Below, piece by piece: positions 17,345 to 26,687 of a DNA stretch of 64,000 bases; position 1 is the first letter of the stretch; every line of letters begins with the position of its first letter. The stretch comes from Oscillospiraceae bacterium (GTDB taxonomy: Bacteria; Bacillota; Clostridia; Oscillospirales; Ruminococcaceae): contig JAFVOU010000016.1 of NCBI GenBank assembly GCA_017505635.1, forward strand, positions 62,001-126,000, read 5' to 3'. The translations under genes and the position numbers were made by a program. The notes under the pieces are model-generated. The model was not told where the DNA came from. It ran no database searches and was given only the letters and a program-made list of their open reading frames with translations.

Positions 17345-20300
17345 CTACCTTTTATACGCTATGTTCCCCTGCCCAACAATCAGTTCTATGCGGCTGAACA
17401 TATCGTGATTTTCATAAACCCAAAGCTTTTGCGGAGCAAGCATCTTCTGTTTTTCTTCTTCAAAATAAAAGTATACCGGCAATTGACCGTTATATTCTTC
17501 CAGAATCTGCCTTACTCTGCCAAGGCTCTGAACGTTTTTATTTTTAAAACGGATGTACAGACCGTTCCCTTTTTGTGTTTTGTTGCTGAGCATCTGTTTT
17601 GCATCATCAGAGTTTATATCCCATACATTTTCAGCAACAAGAGTTGCCGAGTCATCTTTAAGCGAAACTCTGCCCTTAACAATTACAACATCATTTTCTA
17701 ACATATTTGCACTTGTTGTGTCAAGTACTTTAGGAAACAAAATCACGTCCATAGTACCCGACAGGTCTTCAACTGTTGCAAAACACATTATATCGTTTTT
17801 CTTTGTTGTATGATTACGGCATTTTACAATTGTTGCAACAATTGTCTGTACTGTATTATCGTATACTTCATTACCCTCGCCTGTCAATCGAGAAATGTTG
17901 CAAGTAGATATATTTTTAGAATATTCCTTATAATTATCCAGCGGATGCCCCGACAGATAGATACCCGCAAGTGATTTTTCAAAGGTTACAATTTCATACG
18001 GTTCAAACTCACTGCAAGGTGGAAAAGTATAATCATTTACCACTTTTTTGCTTGCTGAAATATCGCCGCTTGTCATTGCAAACAAATCCAGCTGGCCTTC
18101 AAGATTGCTTTTCACATCCTGCTGAATGCTTTTCTGAACATTTTCAAAGTTGGAATAAAGCTGACGCCGATTTGCCGGAAACGCATCAAAGGCACCGACT
18201 TTTATAAGACTTTCTATTGCACGTTTGTTGAAATCCTTTGTCGCCATTCGCTTGCAGAAATCGTAGAAACCGGTAAAATCCCCACCTTCTTCACGCTCTT
18301 TGCAAACCAGTTCCGTAAAGCTTTTCCCTACATTTTTAATCGCAGCAAGACCATAACGGATATCATCGCCCTCAACTGTAAAATCCGAAAAACTTTTGTT
18401 GATATCAGGCGGTAAAATCTGAATATTCAAGCGTTGACATTCCTGTGTATATTCAAGGATTTTGGCACTGTTTTCGATGATACTTGTAATCATTGCAGCC
18501 ATAAACTGCTTTGGATAGTGCGCTTTCAGATATGCTGTCTGATATGCAACAAAGGCATATGCTGCTGCATGGGCTTTGTTGAACGCATAGGAAGCAAAAC
18601 TGGTCATTTCGTTGAAAATGTCTGTCGCAATAGTTTCGGAAACACCATTCTGTTTGCATCCTTCAATAAAGTGACCGCGTTCTTTTTCCATTACATCAGC
18701 TTTCTTTTTACCCATAGCACGGCGAACAATATCCGCCTGACCATAGGAATAACCTGCCATTTCGCGGCATATCTGCATTACCTGTTCCTGATAAACGATA
18801 CATCCGTTTGTAACGTTGAGTATCTTTTCAAGCATAGGATGTTTATAGCTGATGTTTGCAGGATTGTGGCGGTTTGCAATAAATGTTGGTATAGAATCCA
18901 TAGGACCCGGACGATACAGAGAAATAACCGCAATCAGATCTTCTATATCCACAGGTTTAAGACGCATAAGAACACTGCGCATGCCTTCAGATTCAAACTG
19001 GAACACACCTGTTGTATCCCCCTGTGTAAGCATTTCGAACACTTTTTTATCGTCATGAGGAATTTTGTCCATATCAAAATCAGGCTGCACCTGTTTAACC
19101 ATTTTTGCACAATGGTCAATAACCGTAAGTGTACGAAGCCCGAGAAAGTCCATTTTAAGCAGACCGAGTTCTTCGATTGTTGTCATCGGAAACTGTGTTA
19201 CAATCTGTCCTTCATTGCTCTGCAAAGGCACATATTCTTCTGCTGCAAGGTCAGTGATAACTACACCTGCAGCGTGTGTGGAAGCGTGACGAGGCATACC
19301 TTCCACCTTAAGCGCAAGGTCAATAAGCTCTTTTATCTGCTGGTCTGTATTGTAAAGGCTTTCCATTTCCTTGGAAATAGTGAGTGCCTTTGCGATAGTC
19401 ATTTTAGGTTCGTTAGGGATAAGCTTTGCCACCTTATCTGCAACAGAATAAGGTATTGTAAGCACCCTTGCGATATCACGGATTGCACCGCGGGCAAGCA
19501 TTGTACCAAATGTGATGATCTGTGCAACGTGGTCTGCACCATATTTATCTATAACATAATCGATAACCTGCTGACGCTTTTCGTAACAGAAGTCTACGTC
19601 AAAGTCCGGCATACTTACACGTTCAGGGTTAAGAAATCTTTCGAAAAGCAGATTGTATTTAAGCGGGTCAATACTTGTTATGCCCATACAATAAGCACAA
19701 AGGCTTGCCGCACCTGAACCACGGCCCGGACCAACAGGAATATCGTGTGTTTTTGCATAGTTGATGAAGTCGTAAACAATAAGATAATAGTTTACAAACC
19801 CCATTTTTGAAATAACCGAAATTTCGTAATCAAGCCGTGCCTGAATTTCAGGTGTGATTTCCCTGTAATGTTTTCTCAATCCCTCGTTGCAAAGACGCAC
19901 AAAGAAATCATAGTTGTCACTGCCGTCAGGTGCACGGTATTTAGGCAGCTTTGTAACGCCGAATTCGTAATCGAAATTACATTTTTCGGCAATTTTAACT
20001 GTATTTTCGCAGGCTTCCTGTACATACCCGAAAAGATTGTACATTTCTTCACCTGATTTTACATAAAATTCTTCAGTTTCAAATTCCAGTGTGTCAGGGT
20101 CGGTAAGAGTTTTGTTGGTCTGCACACAGATAAGTGCATACTGCATCTTTGCGTCTTCCTGTCTTATATAATGACAGTCGTTTGTCGCAACCAGTGGTAT
20201 ATCCAGTTCTCTTGCCAGACTGATAAGTTTTGGCAGAATTTTCTGCTGGTCTTCTATGCCGTGGTCCTGCAGTTCTATATAAAAATCTTCACCGAACACA

Positions 20301-20791
20301 TCTTTATAGAAAAGTGCAACTTCTCTTGCCTTTTCTATATCATCTGCCACAAGTGCACGGGGAATTTCTCCCGCAAGACAGGCAGACAGGCAGATAAGTC
20401 CTTCACTGTGTTTTTTAAGCAGTTCATGGTCAACCCTTGGTTTTGTGTAAAAACCATCAATAAAACCATGAGAAACAAGTTTTATAAGGTTCTGATAACC
20501 AACTTTATTTTTGCACAACAAAACAAGATGGAAGTATCCGTCCACACGATGAACCTTATCGGTCATACCTCGTGTAGAAACATATACTTCACACCCTATA
20601 ATTGGTTTTATACCTTCTTTTTTGCACTTTTTATAAAAATCCACACAGCCGTACATAACCCCATGGTCAGTAATTGCCACAGCATTCTGACCAATGCTTT
20701 TTACATGGTCAACAAGCCTGTCGATACGGCATGCGCCGTCCAGCAGACTGTATTCGGTATGCAGATGCAGATGTACAAAATTATTGTTCAT
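17345..20791 (-). CDS. dnaE: DNA polymerase III subunit alpha (DnaE)
   Basis: This is the second replicative polymerase. In PolC-containing Firmicutes DnaE extends primers on the lagging strand. The order is: PHP domain (FVHLHLHTEYSLLDG), palm with GPGRGSGAASLCAYCMGIT and the catalytic PDFDVDF, fingers with YRPGPMDSIPTFI, helix-hairpin-helix motifs, and an OB-fold near residue 1000 (TIVATIVKCRNHTTKKN). At 1148 residues it is full length. Its start overlaps the whiA end by 11 bases, with AGAGGA inside whiA, so translation is coupled. Confidence 0.97.
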   Translation of the reverse strand: MNNNFVHLHLHTEYSLLDGACRIDRLVDHVKSIGQNAVAITDHGVMYGCVDFYKKCKKEGIKPIIGCEVYVSTRGMTDKVHRVDGYFHLVLLCKNKVGYQNLIKLVSHGFIDGFYTKPRVDHELLKKHSEGLICLSACLAGEIPRALVADDIEKAREVALFYKDVFGEDFYIELQDHGIEDQQKILPKLISLARELDIPLVATNDCHYIRQEDAKMQYALICVQTNKTLTDPDTLEFETEEFYVKSGEEMYNLFGYVQEACENTVKIAEKCNFDYEFGVTKLPKYRAPDGSDNYDFFVRLCNEGLRKHYREITPEIQARLDYEISVISKMGFVNYYLIVYDFINYAKTHDIPVGPGRGSGAASLCAYCMGITSIDPLKYNLLFERFLNPERVSMPDFDVDFCYEKRQQVIDYVIDKYGADHVAQIITFGTMLARGAIRDIARVLTIPYSVADKVAKLIPNEPKMTIAKALTISKEMESLYNTDQQIKELIDLALKVEGMPRHASTHAAGVVITDLAAEEYVPLQSNEGQIVTQFPMTTIEELGLLKMDFLGLRTLTVIDHCAKMVKQVQPDFDMDKIPHDDKKVFEMLTQGDTTGVFQFESEGMRSVLMRLKPVDIEDLIAVISLYRPGPMDSIPTFIANRHNPANISYKHPMLEKILNVTNGCIVYQEQVMQICREMAGYSYGQADIVRRAMGKKKADVMEKERGHFIEGCKQNGVSETIATDIFNEMTSFASYAFNKAHAAAYAFVAYQTAYLKAHYPKQFMAAMITSIIENSAKILEYTQECQRLNIQILPPDINKSFSDFTVEGDDIRYGLAAIKNVGKSFTELVCKEREEGGDFTGFYDFCKRMATKDFNKRAIESLIKVGAFDAFPANRRQLYSNFENVQKSIQQDVKSNLEGQLDLFAMTSGDISASKKVVNDYTFPPCSEFEPYEIVTFEKSLAGIYLSGHPLDNYKEYSKNISTCNISRLTGEGNEVYDNTVQTIVATIVKCRNHTTKKNDIMCFATVEDLSGTMDVILFPKVLDTTSANMLENDVVIVKGRVSLKDDSATLVAENVWDINSDDAKQMLSNKTQKGNGLYIRFKNKNVQSLGRVRQILEEYNGQLPVYFYFEEEKQKMLAPQKLWVYENHDMFSRIELIVGQGNIAYKR

Positions 20792-21674
20792 TGGATTCCT
20801 CTTGTTTTGCCATATCGCAAAGTTTTTTCAACCTTCTGTTAAGGGATGATTTTGTCATTGGCGGATTTGTTATTGCTGCAAGTTCCGACAAAGATAATTC
20901 AGGATTTTCCATTTTAAGTTCAGCTATGTACTTAAGGTCTTCACTTAAAAATTCAAACTTTCCGTTTGCCATAAGTGTTTCAATTGCCTCTATATGCTCA
21001 CTCGTTGCCTTTGCAGCTTTTGCAATATTTGCAGTTTCGCAGTTTCTTATGCGGTTTACACGGTTTCTGATATCCTTGACAACCTTGTTGGACATAATCT
21101 CCAGACAAGTACTCTGTGCACCTATTGTGGCAAGGAAATCCTCAATTGTTTCGCTGTTTCTTGTATAAACAACAAATCCCTTTCTGCGCTGTGAGATTTT
21201 AAATTCAAAACTGTTACGGTAAAGTGTGGCAAGCAGTTTAGCCGCCTTATCTTCGTCAGCTATTGTAAATTCAAGCTGATACTCTTTTTCAGGGTCAGAC
21301 AGAAAACCGTTTTTTATAAACAGTCCCTGAAAAAAATAAACGGCACATTTTTCACATAAAAATCTGTTTTTCTGAATTTTATGCAGTTTTTCTATGCTTT
21401 CTTCTTCAGTTATATGTACAGAAGCAGTCTGTTTACTTGCAGCGCTTTCTTTATTTATAACGTAACTGTCAATTTCAAGGTCATTAAGCAGTTTTTTTGC
21501 AATCTTTGTTGATTTTATAATATCAGGCTGCACAACAATCTGTGTAAAGTCACCTTGCTTTACATCATCATAGAAATATCCTCGCAGGAAATTCTGCTTA
21601 CAGCAGTCTGATTTTGGGTATTTTAAATTATCAAGAGTTTCCAGTTTTGCTTTTTTGGAAAAACTAAGCTCCAT
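20781..21674 (-). CDS. whiA: WhiA family DNA-binding protein (DUF199)
   Basis: WhiA proteins combine a LAGLIDADG homing-endonuclease-like domain without catalytic activity with a C-terminal helix-turn-helix. In actinobacteria they control sporulation; in Firmicutes they affect division and chromosome segregation. The first part (YPKSDCCKQNFLRGYFY, then a second half with FFQGLFIKNGFLSDPEKEYQLEF) is the LAGLIDADG pair. The C-terminal NPELSLSELAAITNPPMTKSSLNRRLKKL is the HTH. The length is 297 residues. It sits three bases after rapZ, the conserved rapZ-whiA neighbourhood. Confidence 0.94.
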   Translation of the reverse strand: MELSFSKKAKLETLDNLKYPKSDCCKQNFLRGYFYDDVKQGDFTQIVVQPDIIKSTKIAKKLLNDLEIDSYVINKESAASKQTASVHITEEESIEKLHKIQKNRFLCEKCAVYFFQGLFIKNGFLSDPEKEYQLEFTIADEDKAAKLLATLYRNSFEFKISQRRKGFVVYTRNSETIEDFLATIGAQSTCLEIMSNKVVKDIRNRVNRIRNCETANIAKAAKATSEHIEAIETLMANGKFEFLSEDLKYIAELKMENPELSLSELAAITNPPMTKSSLNRRLKKLCDMAKQEESNEQ

Positions 21675-21677
21675 CTG

Positions 21678-22544
21678 CTATTTTCTCCTGTTAATATCGC
21701 GGTGATGCACCGTTGTTACATAACCGCTTTCTTTGATATGTTTGTACATTGCGTTGCAGAATGCAACAGAACGGTGTTTGCCGCCTGTACATCCAAAACC
21801 TATGGTGAGATGACTTTTCCCCTCTTTTATGTACAGTGGCAAAGAATAATCGATAACATCTGTATATTTTTCCAGCAATTTCTGTGCCTCAGCCTGAGAA
21901 AATACAAAATCAACAATTTCTTCATCATTACCTGTTTTTTCTCTCAGACCTTTTACATAAAACGGATTAAGCAGACATCTCACATCAAACATTACATCAA
22001 CGTCAGCAGGCACACCAAATTTAAAACCAAATGATACAACATCAATTGTAATTGTTTCCTTTACATCCTGAACAGCAAAGGACAGTATTCTGTCCTTAAG
22101 CTGTGATGTGGAAAACAGAGTTGTATCAAGTATATAGTCCGCCTGGGCATAAAGCTGATGCAATGCCTCTTTTTCGTATTTAACAGCTTCTTCCAGAGAA
22201 AGGTTTTTCCGCAGCATAACCGGATGTTTGCGCCTTGTTTCCTTATATCGGTCAAGAATAACCTTTTCATTGGCATCCAGAAAAATAACCTTTGCATCAT
22301 TGGATTTCTGAAGCTGCGCTACCAGTTCAAAAAGTTCAGGATGATTTTCACTGTTGCGTATATCGATAACACAGGCAATTTTCTGATTGTTAAGTGTAAA
22401 TTCGTCGCGCATTTCCAGCAGCTTGATAATAAGCGGTGCGGGCATATTGTCAATACAGAAAAAACCCACATCTTCAAGTGCTTTTACTGCAAGACTTTTG
22501 CCTGCTCCGGATAAACCTGTGATAATCAGCAAACTGTTGTCCAT
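21678..22544 (-). CDS. rapZ: RNase adapter protein RapZ/YvcJ, P-loop nucleotide-binding
   Basis: RapZ-family proteins bind nucleotides and, in enterobacteria, sense glucosamine-6-phosphate to direct RNase E. The Firmicute homologue YvcJ affects competence and cell-wall metabolism. The P-loop GLSGAGKSLAVKALED starts at residue 9. The C-terminal signature IGFGCTGGKHRSVAFCN is intact. The length is 288 residues. AAGGGGA precedes the ATG. It sits between murB and whiA; the usual third partner YvcK is not in this window. Confidence 0.94.
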   Translation of the reverse strand: MDNSLLIITGLSGAGKSLAVKALEDVGFFCIDNMPAPLIIKLLEMRDEFTLNNQKIACVIDIRNSENHPELFELVAQLQKSNDAKVIFLDANEKVILDRYKETRRKHPVMLRKNLSLEEAVKYEKEALHQLYAQADYILDTTLFSTSQLKDRILSFAVQDVKETITIDVVSFGFKFGVPADVDVMFDVRCLLNPFYVKGLREKTGNDEEIVDFVFSQAEAQKLLEKYTDVIDYSLPLYIKEGKSHLTIGFGCTGGKHRSVAFCNAMYKHIKESGYVTTVHHRDINRRK

Positions 22545-22571
22545 TTTACCATCCCCTTGTGCTATAACACA

Positions 22572-23459
22572 TTAAACTATAATCATTTCTTTTTCGATTG
22601 CCACACCTGTTTTTTCAAAAACAACTTTTTCTACATATTCTGCAAGTGCAACAATATCACTGCAGGTTGCATCACCTTTGTTTACAATAAAACCCGAATG
22701 CTTTTCGCTTACCTGTGCACCGCCTATACTGCAGCCTTTAAGCCCGCACTGTTCAATAAGTGCTGCAGCAAAATATCCGGCAGGGCGCTTGAATGAACTG
22801 CCTGCACTCGGTTTATCCAGCGGCTGTTTATCAATACGGCGCTGCATAATATCTTCCATAAACTCAAGGATTTTATCCTTGTCTCCTTTTTTCAGTTCAA
22901 ATCTGCAGCCTGTGATAAACCAGTCCTTGCCCTGAAAAACAGAATGTCTGTATGCAAAATCACAATCTTTTACATCTATTGTTCTGATTTCACAGTTTTC
23001 ATCAATATATTCAACTTCACATACCGCATTGCAGATTTCGCCGCCATATGCGCCTGCATTCATATACAAACCGCCGCCAACATTGCCGGGAATGCCATAG
23101 CAGAATTCGAGGCCTTCAAGCGAATGCTCCTGCAAAGATTTGCACAGCACATTCATCGGTACACCTGCACCTGCAAAAACAGCTGTTTCTCCAATATAAT
23201 CCACCTGCTGCATATTTGCAGTTTTAACAACAACACCATCAAATCCGTTATCTCTGAATATAACATTTGAGCCACGGCCGATAATATAATATTTAATTTC
23301 GTTTTCTTTTAAAAATTTCAAAAGCTTTACTGCCTGAAACTTATCTTCCGGCAAAGCAACAAAAGATGCATTGCCGCCTACTTTAAAAGTAGTGTGTTTT
23401 TTCAGGCTTTCATTTTCAAGAAAAGGAATATTGTTTTCGGTTAAAAAAGTTTTAAGCAT
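22572..23459 (-). CDS. murB: UDP-N-acetylenolpyruvoylglucosamine reductase
   Basis: MurB reduces the enolpyruvyl group to give UDP-MurNAc using FAD and NADPH. FAD-binding segments KHTTFKVGGNASF and IIGRGSNVIF, the central GIPGNVGGGLYMNAGAYGGE, and the catalytic serine region PSAGSSFKRP are present. The ATG at 23459 overlaps the glk stop (ATGCTTAA); a longer frame running into glk lacks support. The length is 295 residues, the short type-II MurB usual in Gram-positives. Confidence 0.96.
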   Translation of the reverse strand: MLKTFLTENNIPFLENESLKKHTTFKVGGNASFVALPEDKFQAVKLLKFLKENEIKYYIIGRGSNVIFRDNGFDGVVVKTANMQQVDYIGETAVFAGAGVPMNVLCKSLQEHSLEGLEFCYGIPGNVGGGLYMNAGAYGGEICNAVCEVEYIDENCEIRTIDVKDCDFAYRHSVFQGKDWFITGCRFELKKGDKDKILEFMEDIMQRRIDKQPLDKPSAGSSFKRPAGYFAAALIEQCGLKGCSIGGAQVSEKHSGFIVNKGDATCSDIVALAEYVEKVVFEKTGVAIEKEMIIV

Positions 23460-24417
23460 TGTATACCCCAAGCATAGCTGCACCGATGATACCTGCATCG
23501 TTGCGGAATGTTGCTATTTTAAGTGTTACACGTTTCATAAGATGACGAGCATAGTCTTCTTTGTCAAGATATTCCTGAATTGGTCTCAAAAGACCTTCCT
23601 TCTGGTTGGAAACACCACCGCCGAGACAAACAACTTCCGGCTGGAAAATATTTACAACATTTGTGATACCGCAGGCAAGATATTCGATGTAACTGTCAAT
23701 AACCTGTTTTGCTGTTTCGTCACCAAGTTCATCTGCATCAAAAACTGTTTTTGCATTTACATGTTCGATGTCAGGACAAACTTTCCACAATTTTGAGTCA
23801 GGATTTTTAAGCATAGCTTCTTTTGTATCACTGATAAGTGCTGTTGCAGAACAGTATCTTTCAAAACAGCCTTTTCTGCCGCAATTGCACTGTCTTCCGC
23901 CTGCGGAAATTACCATATGACCGATTTCTGCAGCAGACTGGTTGTATCCGTTAAGAACCTTGCCGTCAACTATTACACCGGCACCTACACCTGTACCAAG
24001 TGTAAGGATAACTGCGTGTTCACAGCCCTTTGCACAGCCTGCAATAACTTCGGCAATAATCGCGCTGTTTGCATCATTTTCTATAAATACTTCTACACCG
24101 GGGATCTGTTTTTCAACCTTTTCCTTAAGATGCCAGTCAATATATCCAAAGTTAACATTAAAACCTACAACACCTGTTTCACTGTTAACATTACCCGGTG
24201 TACCTACGCCGATTGATGTAATATCCCTGCCAAGCACAAAACCGTTTTCCTGGCAGATGTCCCTGCAAAGATCGCAGATTTTATTTTCAATAACATATTC
24301 CGGCTGAGGAAGATTTGTTTTTACTGATTTTCTGAAAAGAATTTCACCATTTTCATTAACAATACCTGCAGCAATGTTTGTGCCGCCAAGATCAATACCA
24401 ATATAATATTTAGCCAT
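23452..24417 (-). CDS. glk: ROK family glucokinase
   Basis: This sugar kinase phosphorylates glucose to glucose 6-phosphate. It has the ATP motif YIGIDLGGTNIAAG at residues 5-18, the catalytic IENDANSA, and the ROK zinc-binding cluster with CNCGRKGCFERYCS. The length is 321 residues. It lies three bases before the PHP gene's end and overlaps murB by eight bases. With pfkA and hprK in the same block, it points to coordinated glycolysis and carbon control. Specificity for glucose over another hexose is inferred. Confidence 0.92.
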   Translation of the reverse strand: MAKYYIGIDLGGTNIAAGIVNENGEILFRKSVKTNLPQPEYVIENKICDLCRDICQENGFVLGRDITSIGVGTPGNVNSETGVVGFNVNFGYIDWHLKEKVEKQIPGVEVFIENDANSAIIAEVIAGCAKGCEHAVILTLGTGVGAGVIVDGKVLNGYNQSAAEIGHMVISAGGRQCNCGRKGCFERYCSATALISDTKEAMLKNPDSKLWKVCPDIEHVNAKTVFDADELGDETAKQVIDSYIEYLACGITNVVNIFQPEVVCLGGGVSNQKEGLLRPIQEYLDKEDYARHLMKRVTLKIATFRNDAGIIGAAMLGVYNA

Positions 24418-24419
24418 AA

Positions 24420-25154
24420 TTATTCCTCTATCTGTTTTAAAATATACTTGTTATGAATTTTTAACTCTTCAATAAGATTTTCGTAGCTTGCATTGATAAT
24501 CAGTTCCTGCGGAAAATCGATGCTTTCCAGCATTTTTAGCACATTGCCTGTTGTGCCCAGCTTATAAATTGAATGCGCATCAGAGTTAACTGCAACCTTG
24601 CAGCCGTATTTTTTGCACAGTTTTGCAATTTCAACCATATTCTGCTGACCTGCAGGACGTGCCACTTCGCTGTTTACGTTAAGTTCTACTACTTTGTTGT
24701 TTTCTGCAAATACAGGTATTACCTTTTCATAATCAAAAAAGTGCTGCACCTGCTCACAGTGCCCTATCATATCTATATAAGGATTTTTGGCAATATTAAG
24801 CCAGAGCTGTGTTGCATCTTCGTATGAAAGTGCAGGAATAATCTCCTTGTGTATCGAAGCTACAACCCAGTCAAGGTTTTTAAGATAATAATCGCCTATA
24901 TCCAAATCACCGTCAATGTTTACAACATCAACTTCTGCACCATACATAACTATAAGATTACCTATTTTTTTAGGTATCTGCCCTTTATTCATAAAATGCC
25001 ATTCGTGCCCGGAATCAGGCATAAGCGGACCATGGTCAGTAATAGCTATGGCTTTAAGCCCCAGCTGCTGTGCCTGCTTTATCATTTCACTGACTGTATT
25101 GAACGCATGGGATGAAAAAAGTGTATGTGTATGTAAATCTGCTATTAATTTCAT
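24420..25154 (-). CDS. PHP-domain metal-dependent phosphatase/phosphoesterase (YcdX-like)
   Basis: This stand-alone PHP domain of 244 residues forms a distorted TIM barrel with a trinuclear metal site. The first metal motif DLHTHTLFSSHAF is at the N-terminus, followed by ITDHGPLMP, VASIHKE, IGHCEQ and NSDAHS, which supply the other histidine and aspartate ligands. YcdX-like PHP proteins act as phosphatases on small substrates, but the physiological target is unknown. AGAGG precedes the ATG. It is located between hprK and glk in the tightly packed block. Confidence 0.85.
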   Translation of the reverse strand: MKLIADLHTHTLFSSHAFNTVSEMIKQAQQLGLKAIAITDHGPLMPDSGHEWHFMNKGQIPKKIGNLIVMYGAEVDVVNIDGDLDIGDYYLKNLDWVVASIHKEIIPALSYEDATQLWLNIAKNPYIDMIGHCEQVQHFFDYEKVIPVFAENNKVVELNVNSEVARPAGQQNMVEIAKLCKKYGCKVAVNSDAHSIYKLGTTGNVLKMLESIDFPQELIINASYENLIEELKIHNKYILKQIEE

Positions 25155-25168
25155 TAATAACGCCTCTT

Positions 25169-26086
25169 TTATTCTTCTACACCAAGCTGGCTGAGCAATT
25201 CTCTTGCAGCATTATAACCCATTTTCTTCTGACGGTTTGCAATTGCCGCTGTTTCGATAATGATGGAAAGGTTACGGCCAGGTCTTACAGGTACAACAGA
25301 TTTTATAATGCTGATACCGAGGATGTCCATATATTCATCATACAGACCTGTTGTGCTGTATGTTTTTCCCATTTCCCAGTTTTCAAGCTGGATAACCATA
25401 TCAATACCCTGTGTCTGTTTAACCGCACCTGAACCATATGCACGGGCAATATTTATAATACCAACACCGCGAAGCTCGATAAAATGACGGATATTTTCCG
25501 GTGCCTGACCAACGAGTGTATGGTCAGAAACTTTTCGGATTTCAACAGCATCATCAGCGATAAGACGGTGACCGCGCTTAACAAGTTCAAGCGCTGTTTC
25601 ACTTTTACCTACACCGCTGTCACCTACAATGAGCACACCTTCACCATAAACTTCAACCAATACGCCATGACGTGTAATACGCTGTGCCAGCTCTACATTA
25701 AGATAAGAAATTGCAGATGCCATAAATCCTGATGTTGTCTCGGTTGTTCTGAGCAGAGGTACACTGTGCTGACGTGCAAGTTCCACTACTTCACTGGATA
25801 TAAGCAGATTGCTTGTGATAACTACTGCCGGAATATCGTGTTCAAACAGTCTTGCAAGCTTTGCCATCTTTTCATCGTGTGAAACACTGTTTACATAACT
25901 GTATTCCATACGTCCGATAACCTGAATTCTTGTAGGGTCAAAATGTTCTTCAAAACCCGCAAGCATAAGACCCGGACGGTTAACTTCCTTGCTTGTAATT
26001 TTGATATCCTTTGCATCTCCCGGAACATATATAGCTTCCAGACGGTGTCTTTCGATAAAACGTTCTAGTGTAACAAAAAAGCTCAT
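25169..26086 (-). CDS. hprK: HPr kinase/phosphorylase
   Basis: HprK phosphorylates HPr on serine 46 when glycolytic intermediates are high, and removes the phosphate when they are low, thereby switching CcpA-dependent catabolite control. The P-loop GDSGVGKSETALEL lies near residue 155. The signature ELRGVGIINIARAYG follows near residue 205. The length is 305 residues. AGGAGG precedes the ATG. It is the first gene of the hprK-PHP-glk-murB-rapZ-whiA-dnaE-pfkA block. The ~160 bases upstream are very AT-rich with several TATAAT-like hexamers, and I could not choose a single promoter. Confidence 0.97.
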   Translation of the reverse strand: MSFFVTLERFIERHRLEAIYVPGDAKDIKITSKEVNRPGLMLAGFEEHFDPTRIQVIGRMEYSYVNSVSHDEKMAKLARLFEHDIPAVVITSNLLISSEVVELARQHSVPLLRTTETTSGFMASAISYLNVELAQRITRHGVLVEVYGEGVLIVGDSGVGKSETALELVKRGHRLIADDAVEIRKVSDHTLVGQAPENIRHFIELRGVGIINIARAYGSGAVKQTQGIDMVIQLENWEMGKTYSTTGLYDEYMDILGISIIKSVVPVRPGRNLSIIIETAAIANRQKKMGYNAARELLSQLGVEE

Positions 26087-26243
26087 AACATCCTCCTGTA
26101 TATTTATATATCATTTAAATAGCATTAATATGATAATTTTAGCCATAACTGATATTTGGCATATAATTATACATTATAATAATACTAAATATCTGCAGGA
26201 ATTACAATATTTTTTAAAAGAAATTCATCGGATTTCCACTTAA

Positions 26244-26278
26244 AAAATTAAGACCGCAGAATCTGTTTCTGCGGTCCT
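26244..26278 (-). terminator. Rho-independent terminator after trxA
   Basis: GACCGCAGAA/TTCTGCGGTC stem-loop (about 26252-26276), followed on the minus strand by TTAATTTTTT. Confidence 0.85.
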
Positions 26279-26291
26279 GATTTTGATTATT

Positions 26292-26603
26292 TTATACACC
26301 AAGCCATGCTTTAAGTCTTTCTTTAGGCTGGAAACCAACTGTGTGTTTAACCACTTTGCCACCTTCAAAAACAAGCATTGTAGGAATGCTCATAACGCCG
26401 TATCTGCCTGCAATATCAGGAGACTTGTCAACATCAAGCTTTGCAACCATAACCTTGCCTTCAAGTTCCTGTGCAAGTTCTTCTATAACAGGAGCAATCA
26501 TTTTGCATGGTCCGCACCATGTTGCCCAGAAGTCTACCAATACAGGCTTATCACTGTTCAATACTACAGAATCAAAATTTTCGCTTGTAAGTTTAATACT
26601 CAT
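26292..26603 (-). CDS. trxA: Thioredoxin
   Basis: This small cytoplasmic dithiol-disulfide reductase has 103 residues. The active site WCGPCK is at residues 29-34 (C30, C33) within VDFWATWCGPCKM, and the cis-proline segment MSIPTMLVF is present. AAAGGAG precedes the ATG. It is a single-gene unit with its own terminator, downstream of a Crp/Fnr-type gene, and a palindrome lies in the intergenic space. No thioredoxin reductase is encoded in the window. Confidence 0.97.
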   Translation of the reverse strand: MSIKLTSENFDSVVLNSDKPVLVDFWATWCGPCKMIAPVIEELAQELEGKVMVAKLDVDKSPDIAGRYGVMSIPTMLVFEGGKVVKHTVGFQPKERLKAWLGV

Positions 26604-26658
26604 AATATATCTCCTTTTTTGTGTGATTATCTTTTCTTTGATTACAATATATCAGAAA

Positions 26659-26678
26659 ATTACATTGCTGTATGTAAT
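26659..26678. promoter_or_regulatory. Palindromic candidate operator upstream of trxA
   Basis: The arms ATTACAT and ATGTAAT are separated by six bases. It lies between the Crp/Fnr-type gene and trxA, about 20 bases above a TATATT that could serve as the trxA -10. It is a plausible site for the neighbouring regulator, by inference only. Confidence 0.35.
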
Positions 26679-26687
26679 CTAATCACA

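Noticed and set aside
18434..19717. 427-codon plus-strand open frame
   Set aside because: Antisense to the dnaE polymerase core.
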